This document shows positions 35,063-42,934 of a stretch of 64,000 nt of DNA, in pieces (the first letter of the stretch is position 1; the number at the start of each line of letters is the position of its first letter). The notes beneath the pieces are model-generated. The model worked only from the letters and a program-made list of their open reading frames with translations, ran no database searches and was not told the origin of the DNA. The position numbers and the translations under genes are program-made. This stretch comes from a virus: positions 64,001 through 128,000 of IMG/VR virus record IMGVR_UViG_3300025679_000001; one strand, given 5' to 3'.

Positions 35063-36322
35063 TTAAGCCACAGCCTTCTCAGTGTCAACGGCACCGTCGA
35101 AGAACGATGACAGCGACGTGGTCTTCTGCACCATGTTCCTCACCTCGAACTTCTTGGCCGGGTTGTACGAGTAGACGCTGCCTGAGATCCACTCCCTCTT
35201 CTCTGGCTCCTCGAGACACACTCTAACCTCAGACGCCATGTCCTTGGCGGTGATCACGGGAACGTTCTGGCAGATGTGGTTGTAGGAGCGCTTCGGGTTG
35301 AGGAGCTCGAAATCCTGGGGAAGTCCCATGATGGCCATGGCCTCCCTGTACGAGATGTAGCGATCCTCCGTGGGGTGAGCGAGCATAGTGGGATAGTGTC
35401 CGACGAAAGCTCCGATGTAGTTCTTCGGGAGGACGGTGCCCCTCCTCATCAGCTGGCCGCCGGCCTTGAGCTTAGCGTCCATGGCCAAGCACCTGTCAGC
35501 CTCCTTGACGTAGCCATTAGCCCTGAACCACTTCTCAACCTGGAGGTAGTCGTGACCCTGGTCCTCGATGATGCACATCACGTCGTTGTTGCGCACTGGC
35601 ATACCCTCGTACATCGTCTCCATGTACTCACGATGGGTCTTGCCCCCAGCTATGACCTCGAGGATGTAGCGATAGTAGGGGTCGTCCTTGGAAGGTGTCT
35701 TAGGGTTGATCGGCTCGGTCTGAGAGTTACCCTGCACCCCGGCGATGAACTTCTCGATCGACTCATAAGGCCTGTCGAAGTAGTTGAACACTGGAGCCTT
35801 ATCGCCCTTCCAGAAAAAGAAGAAGGAGCGGTTGCGTACCTGAGGGAGCCCGTGAAGGAGAGACCTAGTCTTGTAAAACGAGGCAGTGTAACCGTGCTCA
35901 GCCGCGATCTTGACGAGATTAGCTCGAACTTTGTCACCCATGGCGGACATCAGTGTCGGGGCGTTCTCGCCCCAGTAGACCCGAGGACCTATCGTGCCGA
36001 GTGCGTATTCTGTGGACTTGTACATCCAGTCGTTGGCTCCTTGGTCTGCAGAAGCGTTGACGTTGAGCTGAGAGAGGCCTGCGCAGGGACATACGCTGGA
36101 GAGTGAGTCGACCTTGGTGCTGAAGGACGGGGTGCCGGACTCGACGAAGTGATATGGTACATCGTGGCCCCTAATGTTGTTCAGGTAGTTGACTATGTGG
36201 GAGTCGTTGTTCTTGAACGGTTCGTAGGACAGGATGTAAGACGGCGGGGCGTTGTCGAAGGCCTGCATTGTGCCGATGGTCTCGCCACCGATGAGTGGAA
36301 TGATAGAGGCGTGTGTTGTCAT
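35063..36322 (-). CDS. Cytosine-C5 DNA methyltransferase
   Basis: 419 aa. Motif I-like LIGGETIGTMQAF, motif IV VCPCAGLSQL with the catalytic Cys, ENAPTL (motif VI-like), TRSLLHGLPQVRNRSFFF (motif VIII) and ICQNVP (motif X-like). Transfers methyl to cytosine C5. PCAGLS replaces the usual PCQ-F/P context. The C-terminal SLSSFF (403-408) resembles a clamp ligand. No restriction partner is seen. Confidence 0.87.
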   Translation of the reverse strand: MTTHASIIPLIGGETIGTMQAFDNAPPSYILSYEPFKNNDSHIVNYLNNIRGHDVPYHFVESGTPSFSTKVDSLSSVCPCAGLSQLNVNASADQGANDWMYKSTEYALGTIGPRVYWGENAPTLMSAMGDKVRANLVKIAAEHGYTASFYKTRSLLHGLPQVRNRSFFFFWKGDKAPVFNYFDRPYESIEKFIAGVQGNSQTEPINPKTPSKDDPYYRYILEVIAGGKTHREYMETMYEGMPVRNNDVMCIIEDQGHDYLQVEKWFRANGYVKEADRCLAMDAKLKAGGQLMRRGTVLPKNYIGAFVGHYPTMLAHPTEDRYISYREAMAIMGLPQDFELLNPKRSYNHICQNVPVITAKDMASEVRVCLEEPEKREWISGSVYSYNPAKKFEVRNMVQKTTSLSSFFDGAVDTEKAVA

Positions 36323-36324
36323 GT

Positions 36325-36561
36325 TTATCCTGCGTTGAACGAGGCTAGGATGATCCCGGCCTCCGTCCCTTCCTTGGCTTCGCCGATCTCCTCGACTTCT
36401 ACCTGGTCTGGCCTACTGACCCAGGCACTGTACGTATCACCCCAATCGCGAGTGCTTGGGGTGATATGTCGAGCCTCATCCTCCGTGTTAGCTGCAACTA
36501 TGGCGCTGTCGTAGGTGTCATATCCTCTGTTCTTGTCCTGTGATATTCTCCAGAGTTTCAT
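36325..36561 (-). CDS. Conserved hypothetical phage protein
   Basis: 78 aa. MKLWRISQDKNRGYDTYDSA, EDEARHI and a terminal GIILASFNAG are a recurrent pattern in phage genomes, with no known function. Overlaps the upstream glycosyltransferase stop by 4 nt. Confidence 0.7.
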   Translation of the reverse strand: MKLWRISQDKNRGYDTYDSAIVAANTEDEARHITPSTRDWGDTYSAWVSRPDQVEVEEIGEAKEGTEAGIILASFNAG

Positions 36562-37799
36562 GAGAAGAAGTTCCCTAAGCTAGTCACTACCTTCGGCGCT
36601 GGCTTCTGGGTGTTCTTGACGGTGTCGAGGATAGTACGGATGATGATGTCGTTGTTAGCCTGGGCCTTCCAGTACTCGAACGCCATGTGACGCCACTCGT
36701 CGCGCATGACAGGATCCTTGGATAGTGTCAGCATCAAGTCAGCGCACTTCGCCAGGCTGTCGAGAAGAGGTCCGTCGTCATTCACCCACACGGTACCAGT
36801 GTTCTTGTCCTGGATGAACAAGTTGCCGGTCTTGCGATGGTGAACATTCTGGCCAAAGTGGTAGTGGAACAACGGCACTGTTCCCGCCGCCACACACTCA
36901 GCGTGGCAGTTCTCGATGTTCTTGCCGTACATCGACGCCTTGAGGTGATAGAGGTTGGAGCCGAACCCGGACTTGGACATGCGCTCGAGCATGTCGGAGT
37001 TGTTGAACTGGGGATAGCAGTACGCAGGCTCGTCGATCTTCTCTTCTCCGTGGACGAAGGGATTCTTAGCCCTGAAGTGGTCCCTCAAGATCCTGGGTTT
37101 TTGGAGTCCATGACCGTCGTGATAGAGAATGATAGCATACTGCATCGACGCCTCGAGACCCTCGAGGATGGTGATGAAGCCTCGCTTCCTGAGCTCTAAG
37201 TTGTGAAAGTCGATGAGGTCAGTCGGTCCCTTCCACTGGGCGGTCCTGCCGATCCACCTGATGACGTTCCCTCTCGTCTCCTCAATGGGCTTCCAGTACT
37301 TGGCCCTGGTGTCATCGAACCCGTAGCCGACGAGCCCCATCTCGACGAGTGGGGTGTTGATCTCGGACTTTCGCATCCAGTCGCTGAGTGCACCGTTCGC
37401 CGAGTGGGTGATGATGAGGTCGACCTTCCTGAAGTAGATCTCGATCGAGGAGTTGTCGTGGAGCGTCTTGTAGGAGTGGTCGTGGTGTACAGCGACCTTC
37501 TTCACCTTGACGTCGTCGAGGAGTCGCACGAAGTTCTTGATGCAGTTCTCGGGGTGCTTCTTCGAAGGGATCGAGTAGAACATGACAACGTCGAAGGTGT
37601 TGAGGTGATCGACGAGAGGCTGGTACGCCGCGTCGTCGCCGAGTGTGATTGGGGTGTACTCCAGGTTGTTCGATCGCGACCACTTCTTGTCGATCGTCCC
37701 GAACACCTCTAGGTTCTTGTAGTACTTCTTGAACTCTATGGCGCACCGGGTGACACCGCAGCCTTCAACGCCCTTGCCTAGGATTATCGCTATCTTCAT
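36558..37799 (-). CDS. GT-B-type glycosyltransferase with clamp-like tail
   Basis: 413 aa from ATG 37799 (upstream TTG possible). MKIAIILGKGVEGCGVTRCA, RWIGRTAQWKGPTDL and ECVAAGTVPLFHYHFGQN follow the GT-B architecture of phage alpha-glucosyltransferases. With gp42 nearby, glucosylation of 5-hydroxymethylcytosine is the likeliest reaction. The protein ends SLGNFFS, like the polymerase tail. A late promoter lies at 37822-37829. Confidence 0.78.
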   Translation of the reverse strand: MKIAIILGKGVEGCGVTRCAIEFKKYYKNLEVFGTIDKKWSRSNNLEYTPITLGDDAAYQPLVDHLNTFDVVMFYSIPSKKHPENCIKNFVRLLDDVKVKKVAVHHDHSYKTLHDNSSIEIYFRKVDLIITHSANGALSDWMRKSEINTPLVEMGLVGYGFDDTRAKYWKPIEETRGNVIRWIGRTAQWKGPTDLIDFHNLELRKRGFITILEGLEASMQYAIILYHDGHGLQKPRILRDHFRAKNPFVHGEEKIDEPAYCYPQFNNSDMLERMSKSGFGSNLYHLKASMYGKNIENCHAECVAAGTVPLFHYHFGQNVHHRKTGNLFIQDKNTGTVWVNDDGPLLDSLAKCADLMLTLSKDPVMRDEWRHMAFEYWKAQANNDIIIRTILDTVKNTQKPAPKVVTSLGNFFS

Positions 37800-37821
37800 T
37801 CTCAACACCAATGTTCTGAAC

Positions 37822-37829
37822 TATTTATA
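37822..37829 (-). promoter_or_regulatory. Late promoter TATAAATA
   Basis: ATATAAATAG on the minus strand, 23 nt before the glycosyltransferase start. Confidence 0.65.
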
Positions 37830-37881
37830 TGGCTTCTCAGACGGTCTAGGAAATCCGCGACATATTTCGCGTCATTTGGTT

Positions 37882-38538
37882 TCATACTGACGATGAGAAT
37901 CCTTTGACTATGCACCATCTTATTCCTACCTCGTCCAACAGGACCTTCGTCTTCTCGAACTCGTCCTTCCATTTGTCCTGAACCTCGCCTTCCGGTAGAC
38001 ACATCACTACGGTGTCGACTCCAGTCTGCACTACACCCTTGGCGCAGTTGCAGCACATCGGGAGACCGTAGACGTAGAGCGTCGTCCCCCTCAGGGTTAC
38101 CCCGAGGTAGCCAGCGTTGTACACAGCGTTGAGCTCTGCGTGAACGGTGTAGGCGTACTTCGTCTCCTTGTCCTCGAGTCGCTCCTTGCTGTCCTTGAAC
38201 TTTCTAGGAAACCCGTTCCACCCCTGAGAGATGAGGTGGTTCTGCTTGTCGACTATCACCGCACCAACCTGGGTGCTGGGATCTTTGGACCAAGTCGACA
38301 CAGTGTAGGCCATGGTGATCCATCGCTGGTCCCACTCGTTAAGATGACTTAGGCGAACATCATTGCGTCGGTCGACAGAGAACTCCCACCCCATGAACGT
38401 AACGTTGTGCATTGAATCAAAAGCAACGACCCCGCCGGTAGATAAGACAGCAGGTGCTGCTCCAGATAACCTAGCACAGTTGCACTTCGGTTTCTCACCG
38501 CACGGACACATCGTAAAACTAGTATTGATGTCGGTCAT
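37882..38538 (-). CDS. cd: dCMP deaminase
   Basis: 218 aa (T4 Cd 193). Zinc motifs TVHAELNAV (HAE) and PMCCNCAKGV (C..C), with PSTQVGAVIVD upstream. The N-terminus has an extra Cys cluster (CPCGEKPKCNC), as in T4 Cd, which binds a second zinc. Converts dCMP to dUMP and feeds dTMP synthesis. ATGA coupling to gp42. Confidence 0.9.
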   Translation of the reverse strand: MTDINTSFTMCPCGEKPKCNCARLSGAAPAVLSTGGVVAFDSMHNVTFMGWEFSVDRRNDVRLSHLNEWDQRWITMAYTVSTWSKDPSTQVGAVIVDKQNHLISQGWNGFPRKFKDSKERLEDKETKYAYTVHAELNAVYNAGYLGVTLRGTTLYVYGLPMCCNCAKGVVQTGVDTVVMCLPEGEVQDKWKDEFEKTKVLLDEVGIRWCIVKGFSSSV

Positions 38539-39200
38539 AAGAAATGGTACTCTGGGTCGATGTGGTGAAAGTGGGACTCGTAGAAATGTAGTGAACCGGC
38601 GAACCAGTAGATATTTCCGACGCCTACTCCGAGGTCAGAAGCTAGACGGTGCTGAACCTTGCTCTGCCACGCCCAGTCGTTCCTGTACCCGTGATAAGCG
38701 TCGTTGCTCCTCATACTCACCACGACGTCTAGCGCGTCGTCTCGCACCAGGTACTGGACAGTGTTGGTGCACATGAAGTCCTGCATCCCGCCAGCGTTCT
38801 GGTCAACGTGCATGGTGGGGCGGGTGTAGATCATGACGCCTCTCCTGGAAGTAGTATCTTTCTTTAGTTCTGCCAGGACGCTCTCGTACTGCTTGCCGTT
38901 CTTCTCCGACCAGATCGCCCAGCCGTAGTTTGAGTTTATCACGCCGCCCGGGGTTGCTACTTTCTTCCAGATAGCAGGCGGACCGCCTGGGATGTCGTTG
39001 ACGTTGAGCGACTGGGACTCATACCAAGACAGCTCCCTGGCTATGTAGTCGTCGTTCGGCTCGCCAAAGATAGTGGGTTCGTCAGCCAAGAAGCACGCCG
39101 GGGCGATCTCGATCGTCTTGACCCCTGACGGCAGGGTGACGAACTTCTTCTGCTGGAGGTTGTAGCTAAAGATCGCGCGAATGTCGTTTATGTCGTACAT
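38535..39200 (-). CDS. 42: dCMP hydroxymethylase, gp42-like
   Basis: 221 aa (T4 246). VKTIEIAPACFLADEPTIFG, INSNYGWAIWSEKNGKQY, TSRRGVMIYTRP, FMCTNTVQYLVRD and VGNIYWFAGSLHFY follow T4 gp42 closely. The thymidylate-synthase Asn that selects dUMP is Asp (GYRNDWAWQ), as in T4 gp42. Makes 5-hydroxymethyl-dCMP, so the virion DNA probably contains a hydroxymethylcytosine derivative. Confidence 0.95.
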   Translation of the reverse strand: MYDINDIRAIFSYNLQQKKFVTLPSGVKTIEIAPACFLADEPTIFGEPNDDYIARELSWYESQSLNVNDIPGGPPAIWKKVATPGGVINSNYGWAIWSEKNGKQYESVLAELKKDTTSRRGVMIYTRPTMHVDQNAGGMQDFMCTNTVQYLVRDDALDVVVSMRSNDAYHGYRNDWAWQSKVQHRLASDLGVGVGNIYWFAGSLHFYESHFHHIDPEYHFL

Positions 39201-39261
39201 TATGTTCCTTAATGTCTCTTATGTCGTACACTAACCTCTTTAGTGTCTAACGTAGTGTACA

Positions 39262-39363
39262 TTATCTGTCGTCTGAGAGCGCGTTCAGGACGACAAAAAC
39301 AATAGCTACTAAAATAGCGACTGCTACTAGGACTGCTAGGACAGTTAAGATTGTTACAAACAC
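39262..39363 (-). CDS. 33-aa membrane microprotein, GTG start
   Basis: MFVTILTVLAVLVAVAILVA then IVFVVLNALSDDR, a single Val/Leu-rich helix. GGAG lies 7 nt before the GTG. Confidence 0.5.
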   Translation of the reverse strand: MFVTILTVLAVLVAVAILVAIVFVVLNALSDDR

Positions 39364-39367
39364 TGTG

Positions 39368-39829
39368 TTACTCCTTGGTTAAAATTATGTCGTTACGCGG
39401 TAGTGCATCCATCGTCACCTCTCCGCCGAAGCCGACGAAGCCACTTGACGCACTGCTTATCATTAGGTTACCGGACGCTACTACGGGTTTCTTCTTGTTG
39501 AACATGTCTTTAGAAGGGTCTTGTCCGTCCATCTTTCCGCGAGCGTAGGAGACCGCGAAGCTGAGGTAGTTGATGGCGTCCTTGAGAGTGTCTTCGATCG
39601 ACTCGAAGTTGGGCTGCTCGCCGGACTCCGTCAGAGACCTGTAGCGGATGATCTTCTGGTGAACCATGTCCATGATGGTCTGCACCCCGTGAGGGTAGTG
39701 GTCGGCCTGTCGGATGGTAGAGTTCGGGTTCTGGTAGTCCTGGCCCTTCTTAACCTGGAGTGCGATGCACTCGCGCAGGACCTTTATGGACTCGCTCTCT
39801 GGAGAGGCGGTAGTGGTATTCTCTGGCAT
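39368..39829 (-). CDS. DUF1599 / nucleotide-modification-associated domain 1-like
   Basis: 153 aa. VKKGQDYQNPNSTIRQADHY, MDMVHQKIIRYRSL and ESIEDTLKDAINYLSFAVSY match the KgxDYxxx...Ki.R...ES..DtllDl.nY pattern of DUF1599. The domain is linked to phage nucleotide modification operons. This fits the neighbouring gp42 and glycosyltransferases. Confidence 0.75.
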   Translation of the reverse strand: MPENTTTASPESESIKVLRECIALQVKKGQDYQNPNSTIRQADHYPHGVQTIMDMVHQKIIRYRSLTESGEQPNFESIEDTLKDAINYLSFAVSYARGKMDGQDPSKDMFNKKKPVVASGNLMISSASSGFVGFGGEVTMDALPRNDIILTKE

Positions 39830-39941
39830 GCTTGTTCCGTAACGCGCTAGCGGTCACGAGCGCCGCCGCTACGAAGCAGAATAATACGCAACCTGTACTA
39901 AAGTAAACTGTGTAGCTGAAAAGAATACCGTTCTTGAGCAT
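39750..39941 (-). CDS. Possible small membrane protein
   Basis: 63 aa with one transmembrane helix (STGCVLFCFVAAALVTASAL). The start is coupled to the upstream stop (TAATG), but the last 24 codons overlap the DUF1599 gene, so the end is suspect. Confidence 0.45.
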   Translation of the reverse strand: MLKNGILFSYTVYFSTGCVLFCFVAAALVTASALRNKHAREYHYRLSRERVHKGPARVHRTPG

Positions 39942-40219
39942 TATGTTCGAGAGTCTTGAACGTGATCGACCAAGAGTAAGAACGTGTAGGGCTCACAGAT
40001 CACGATGTCCATCTCATAGGAGTCACGAAGCTGCGTGATGGCTGTGCGCTCCATACCCGCTATCTTGCGATCGTCGGAGCACTTAAACTTCCCTCCTGAG
40101 ACGAGAACGTCGTAGATTCTACGGATCCTACTCCCGAGCGCCGGCGCGCGCCGGCGCTCAAATGGGACCTTACCCTTCATTATCATCTTGATCTGGGTAA
40201 CGCTGTAACCGCGCATCAT
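39941..40219 (-). CDS. Hypothetical DNA-binding-like protein
   Basis: 92 aa (MMRGYSVTQIKMIMKGKVPF...). Short helices around SVTQIKMIMKG and RTAITQLRDSY suggest helix-turn-helix. Its Arg/Ala stretch RRRAPALGSR is encoded by a perfect 24-bp palindrome. GGAGGGAG precedes the ATG; early promoter at 40243-40271. Confidence 0.6.
   Translation of the reverse strand: MMRGYSVTQIKMIMKGKVPFERRRAPALGSRIRRIYDVLVSGGKFKCSDDRKIAGMERTAITQLRDSYEMDIVICEPYTFLLLVDHVQDSRT
40136..40159. repeat. 24-bp perfect GC palindrome
   Basis: GAGCGCCGGCGC followed by its exact reverse complement, inside the coding region of the 92-aa protein. Confidence 0.9.
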
Positions 40220-40242
40220 AGTCTCCCTCCGTTATGATTCTT

Positions 40243-40271
40243 AGTCTATCACATCACGCGGCCCGTGTCAA
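40243..40271 (-). promoter_or_regulatory. Early promoter
   Basis: TTGACA-N17-TAGACT ahead of the 40219 gene. Confidence 0.75.
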
Positions 40272-40910
40272 TAAATCTTTCTTCTTTAAAGTCAACGCCT
40301 TCACGGTCTTGTTCTCCCACATTGGGTGAAAGCGTGGGTTGAGCTGACAGTTGTCGGGAAGGTACCGCTTGTAGTTTTCGGACCACGGGTCGCCGTGATA
40401 GTCGTAGATCACGTGGTTCGCCGGTCTGCGGGCTTTCCTAGAGTCGCTCCTATAGGACTCCATAGCTATGATCGCGTGAAAGTCGACTGGCCATGCTGCG
40501 TCGTCGCCTCGGCGCAAGGAGCCGGCGTGACCTATCACCAGGAAGCCCAACTGGGCGAGCTTGACGAGCTTTTCGTACTGCAAAGTCGGCAGGTTGAACT
40601 GTGTGTTCCGGTTGGACTGATTCTTAGCGTCGAGCTTATGGCCCTTGTACTCGCAGTCGTACGCCCAGGTGTTCTGGTCGTAAGGGTCGATGCCGATCTT
40701 GTAGTGGTACGGAACACCGAGTGCCTGGCACATCGCCATCTCAGTGATGTAACCCGGTTTGCAATGAGAGTAGACCTGTCGGAGAGTGCGGCCTAGTGGA
40801 GTCCTCTTGTGAATGTCTTCAGAGACGTCGAAGAGGAACTGACGATTCCTGATTGTTCTCTCGAGGTAGATGGTCTCTTTAAAGAGGATGCGACCCAACT
40901 CGTCGATCAT
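40254..40910 (-). CDS. Hypothetical protein, possible PD-(D/E)xK-like nuclease
   Basis: 218 aa. YKIGIDPYDQNTWAYDCEYK then HKLDAKNQS gives D...(14-20)...DxK spacing like PD-(D/E)xK folds, but the motif is loose. His/Tyr-rich later segments. No family recognised; nuclease is a guess. Confidence 0.5.
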   Translation of the reverse strand: MIDELGRILFKETIYLERTIRNRQFLFDVSEDIHKRTPLGRTLRQVYSHCKPGYITEMAMCQALGVPYHYKIGIDPYDQNTWAYDCEYKGHKLDAKNQSNRNTQFNLPTLQYEKLVKLAQLGFLVIGHAGSLRRGDDAAWPVDFHAIIAMESYRSDSRKARRPANHVIYDYHGDPWSENYKRYLPDNCQLNPRFHPMWENKTVKALTLKKKDLLTRAA

Positions 40911-40913
40911 CGT

Positions 40914-41222
40914 TCATATCACCCTGATCCCGCGGGAGTCGGCCCAGGAGTAGAGGGACGAGAGCGCGCTGTTGAGGGCATCTACCCCTCTCACGCGGTT
41001 GTCTCTGATATTCCGGAAAGCGTCGATGACTTCGTCAGGAACGCCACCGAACGAGAGCAGGACGCCGACCATGCCGTCGGCAGTGAGGATGTCGTCAGTC
41101 TCATTGTTTGTGTCAGAGAACAGGTGAGCGATCTTAAGGACTACGGCCTGGTCACTGCGAGCTATCTCCATTTCCTTAACCTCGGTCAGTGAGCCGATCA
41201 AGCGCTCGCCGAAGGTGGTCAA
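40914..41222 (-). CDS. Hypothetical protein
   Basis: 102 aa (MTTFGERLIGSLTEVKEMEI...), helical, acidic. ATGA overlap with the HD hydrolase gene stop. Not recognised. Confidence 0.6.
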   Translation of the reverse strand: MTTFGERLIGSLTEVKEMEIARSDQAVVLKIAHLFSDTNNETDDILTADGMVGVLLSFGGVPDEVIDAFRNIRDNRVRGVDALNSALSSLYSWADSRGIRVI

Positions 41223-41788
41223 GAGGACACCTTCGCGAGGTCGATGTCGAACTCACGAATGAGCTTAGTGTGCTGCTCCTCTACATCTCGGTTAAGCTTC
41301 GTCCCAACGGTCTTACTGAGGAGAGGGATAAGATAACCCATCTCCTTCATGTACCTCGGCGCGAACCCCTGAGGGTCCTGGGAGCAGATGTCCTGGCTGT
41401 TAGACATGATGTCAGCGAGCTTGATCATCTGGACCTCCTTCGACTGCCTCGACAGAAACTCGGCGTCCTTGCGCTTCCTGAACGCGCGGTTGCCGTCTCC
41501 TGGGGAGGAAGCGTGGGTCAACCCGATCACGTAGGACGCGATGACGTCGCCGAACACGTTCTTGATCTCGTCGGGGGTAGTGTTGGTGTCCTCGATCGTG
41601 TCATGGAGGAGGGCCGCAGCCACCATCTCGGTGAGAGTGTCGTAGTCGGAGCAGTACTCAAGGACTGTCGTAGCTACGACCTCGCAGTGAGAAGTAAAGT
41701 AGTCTTCTCCAGAATACTTTCTGACGTGCCCAAAGTGAGCATTGGCGCCAAACTCTCTGGCTTTCTGGATGGTCTGAATGTTGATCAT
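41219..41788 (-). CDS. HD phosphohydrolase, SpoT/Mesh1-like
   Basis: 189 aa. AHFGHVRKYSGEDYFTSHCE, VAAALLHDTIEDTNT (HD...ED) and MIKLADIMSNSQD match the hydrolase domain of RelA/SpoT and stand-alone Mesh1/SAH proteins, including the N in LADxxxN. No synthetase domain. It could hydrolyse (p)ppGpp, or NADPH as some Mesh1 do, and so dampen the stringent response. Confidence 0.8.
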   Translation of the reverse strand: MINIQTIQKAREFGANAHFGHVRKYSGEDYFTSHCEVVATTVLEYCSDYDTLTEMVAAALLHDTIEDTNTTPDEIKNVFGDVIASYVIGLTHASSPGDGNRAFRKRKDAEFLSRQSKEVQMIKLADIMSNSQDICSQDPQGFAPRYMKEMGYLIPLLSKTVGTKLNRDVEEQHTKLIREFDIDLAKVSS

Positions 41789-41794
41789 TTGATT

Positions 41795-41823
41795 CCCGTA
41801 CCACAGATTAAAGTAAATGTCAA
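41795..41823 (-). promoter_or_regulatory. Early promoter of the HD hydrolase gene
   Basis: TTGACA-N17-TACGGG. Confidence 0.65.
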
Positions 41824-42281
41824 TCCAGTATGCTCAAGAACCTGTGAGCAGCTTCATAATGAAGAGGAAACGCCCAGTCGTCGGGGTTCCCCGCGGTCTG
41901 AAGGAACAAGAACTGTGAAGCTTCGCCGGGGTGTGAGATTTCGACCCTCTTCGAAGCCACCGCCGCCCCAAAAATAAGGTTGTGCCCATAACTGTCAGTG
42001 ACTAACTTTCCAATCTGAACAGGTTCTTTATCAAGAACAAAGCCAGTCTCCTCGAGAACTTCTCTAGCGACGGCTTCCTGCCAAGTCTCACCCCTCATGT
42101 GGAAACCGCCGGGGAGGGCGATCTTACCCTTCCCAGGCTCAGTGTTTCTTCGAATCGCGAGGAGGCCTGCGCTCTCAAAGCCGGTTGGGTCTACTACTGT
42201 CACTAACCCGACGCACACCGTGGCGGCGTTATCGTAGACAGGGCTTCCGTCTTTACGGAAAGCTACTGGTTCGTCGTTCAT
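41820..42281 (-). CDS. Nudix hydrolase
   Basis: 153 aa. Complete Nudix box GGFHMRGETWQEAVAREVLE then ETGF, preceded by KGKIALP. Hydrolyses nucleoside diphosphates linked to X; substrate not readable (ADP-ribose, NADH, capped RNA or damaged nucleotides). Early promoter at 42288-42316. Confidence 0.9.
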   Translation of the reverse strand: MNDEPVAFRKDGSPVYDNAATVCVGLVTVVDPTGFESAGLLAIRRNTEPGKGKIALPGGFHMRGETWQEAVAREVLEETGFVLDKEPVQIGKLVTDSYGHNLIFGAAVASKRVEISHPGEASQFLFLQTAGNPDDWAFPLHYEAAHRFLSILD

Positions 42282-42287
42282 CTTACA

Positions 42288-42316
42288 CCACTATCACATT
42301 CTGTAACAAGTGTCAA
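42288..42316 (-). promoter_or_regulatory. Early promoter of the Nudix gene
   Basis: TTGACA-N17-TAGTGG. Confidence 0.75.
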
Positions 42317-42321
42317 TAGCG

Positions 42322-42354
42322 AAAAAAACCCTGGCAAGAGTGATTGCCAGGGTT
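42322..42354 (-). terminator. Rho-independent terminator
   Basis: AACCCTGGCA/TGCCAGGGTT (10 bp, 8-nt loop) then TTTTTTT on the minus strand, after the 42362 gene. Confidence 0.92.
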
Positions 42355-42361
42355 GAGATGG

Positions 42362-42604
42362 TTATAATGTGGTCTTGTCAATGTAGTAGATGACCCAAAC
42401 ACCATTACTAATTGGGTGACACCCAATTGGCAGGGTTTTTTTGAGCCAGGCGTTAGGGATTACATGATGAGACAGGTGTTCTTGGGTGGCTGGGAGGATC
42501 TTAGATTGGTCAGGGGTTGAGATGATTGTCGTGGTGTCAAATTGGTTGGCACCGTAATTGAATATAATAAGACCGAGATTGTGTGTTGTATTGTGTGTTG
42601 TCAT
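42362..42604 (-). CDS. Hypothetical moron-like protein
   Basis: 80 aa (MTTHNTTHNLGLIIFNYGAN...), Thr/His/Asn-rich and visibly more AT-rich than neighbours. It has its own promoter (42629-42657) and terminator, a self-contained unit typical of a moron. Not recognised. Confidence 0.65.
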   Translation of the reverse strand: MTTHNTTHNLGLIIFNYGANQFDTTTIISTPDQSKILPATQEHLSHHVIPNAWLKKTLPIGCHPISNGVWVIYYIDKTTL

Positions 42605-42628
42605 GATGTTCCTCCTGTGAACAATTAT

Positions 42629-42657
42629 GTTCTACCACATCATGAGGTAGTTGTCAA
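42629..42657 (-). promoter_or_regulatory. Early promoter of the 42604 gene
   Basis: TTGACA-N17-TAGAAC. Confidence 0.8.
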
Positions 42658-42680
42658 CCGCTCATCATCTCTCTCCATGA

Positions 42681-42917
42681 TCAAATGTCGCTGGCGTTGC
42701 GCGTCCTCTTGTAGTCCTGGCCGCGCTCGTTTAGTTCAGACCACGTCTTCGTAACGTCACTCCTGACCTCCTCGACCACGAAGACGTCGTCGTCTGGTTC
42801 GTCCTTGAAAGAGGCTGTATTGCCTTTGATCGCGAGATCGCTCTCGATCCACGCTACGTGCTTTGCGTCGGTCTTCGTGTTTCGAAGGGTGCACTGCTTG
42901 TACGTTGTGTCGTTCAT
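42681..42917 (-). CDS. Hypothetical protein
   Basis: 78 aa. HVAWIESDLAIKGNTASFKD then FVVEEVRSD, a small beta-rich fold seen in phages (W...G....dd.....V..V). Lies just 3' of tRNA-Trp. Function unknown. Confidence 0.6.
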   Translation of the reverse strand: MNDTTYKQCTLRNTKTDAKHVAWIESDLAIKGNTASFKDEPDDDVFVVEEVRSDVTKTWSELNERGQDYKRTRNASDI

Positions 42918-42934
42918 GATCTACTCTCTCGAAT

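Noticed and set aside
37802-38056. Extra ORF overlapping dCMP deaminase
   Set aside because: No independent SD and it lies in another frame of a well-supported enzyme.
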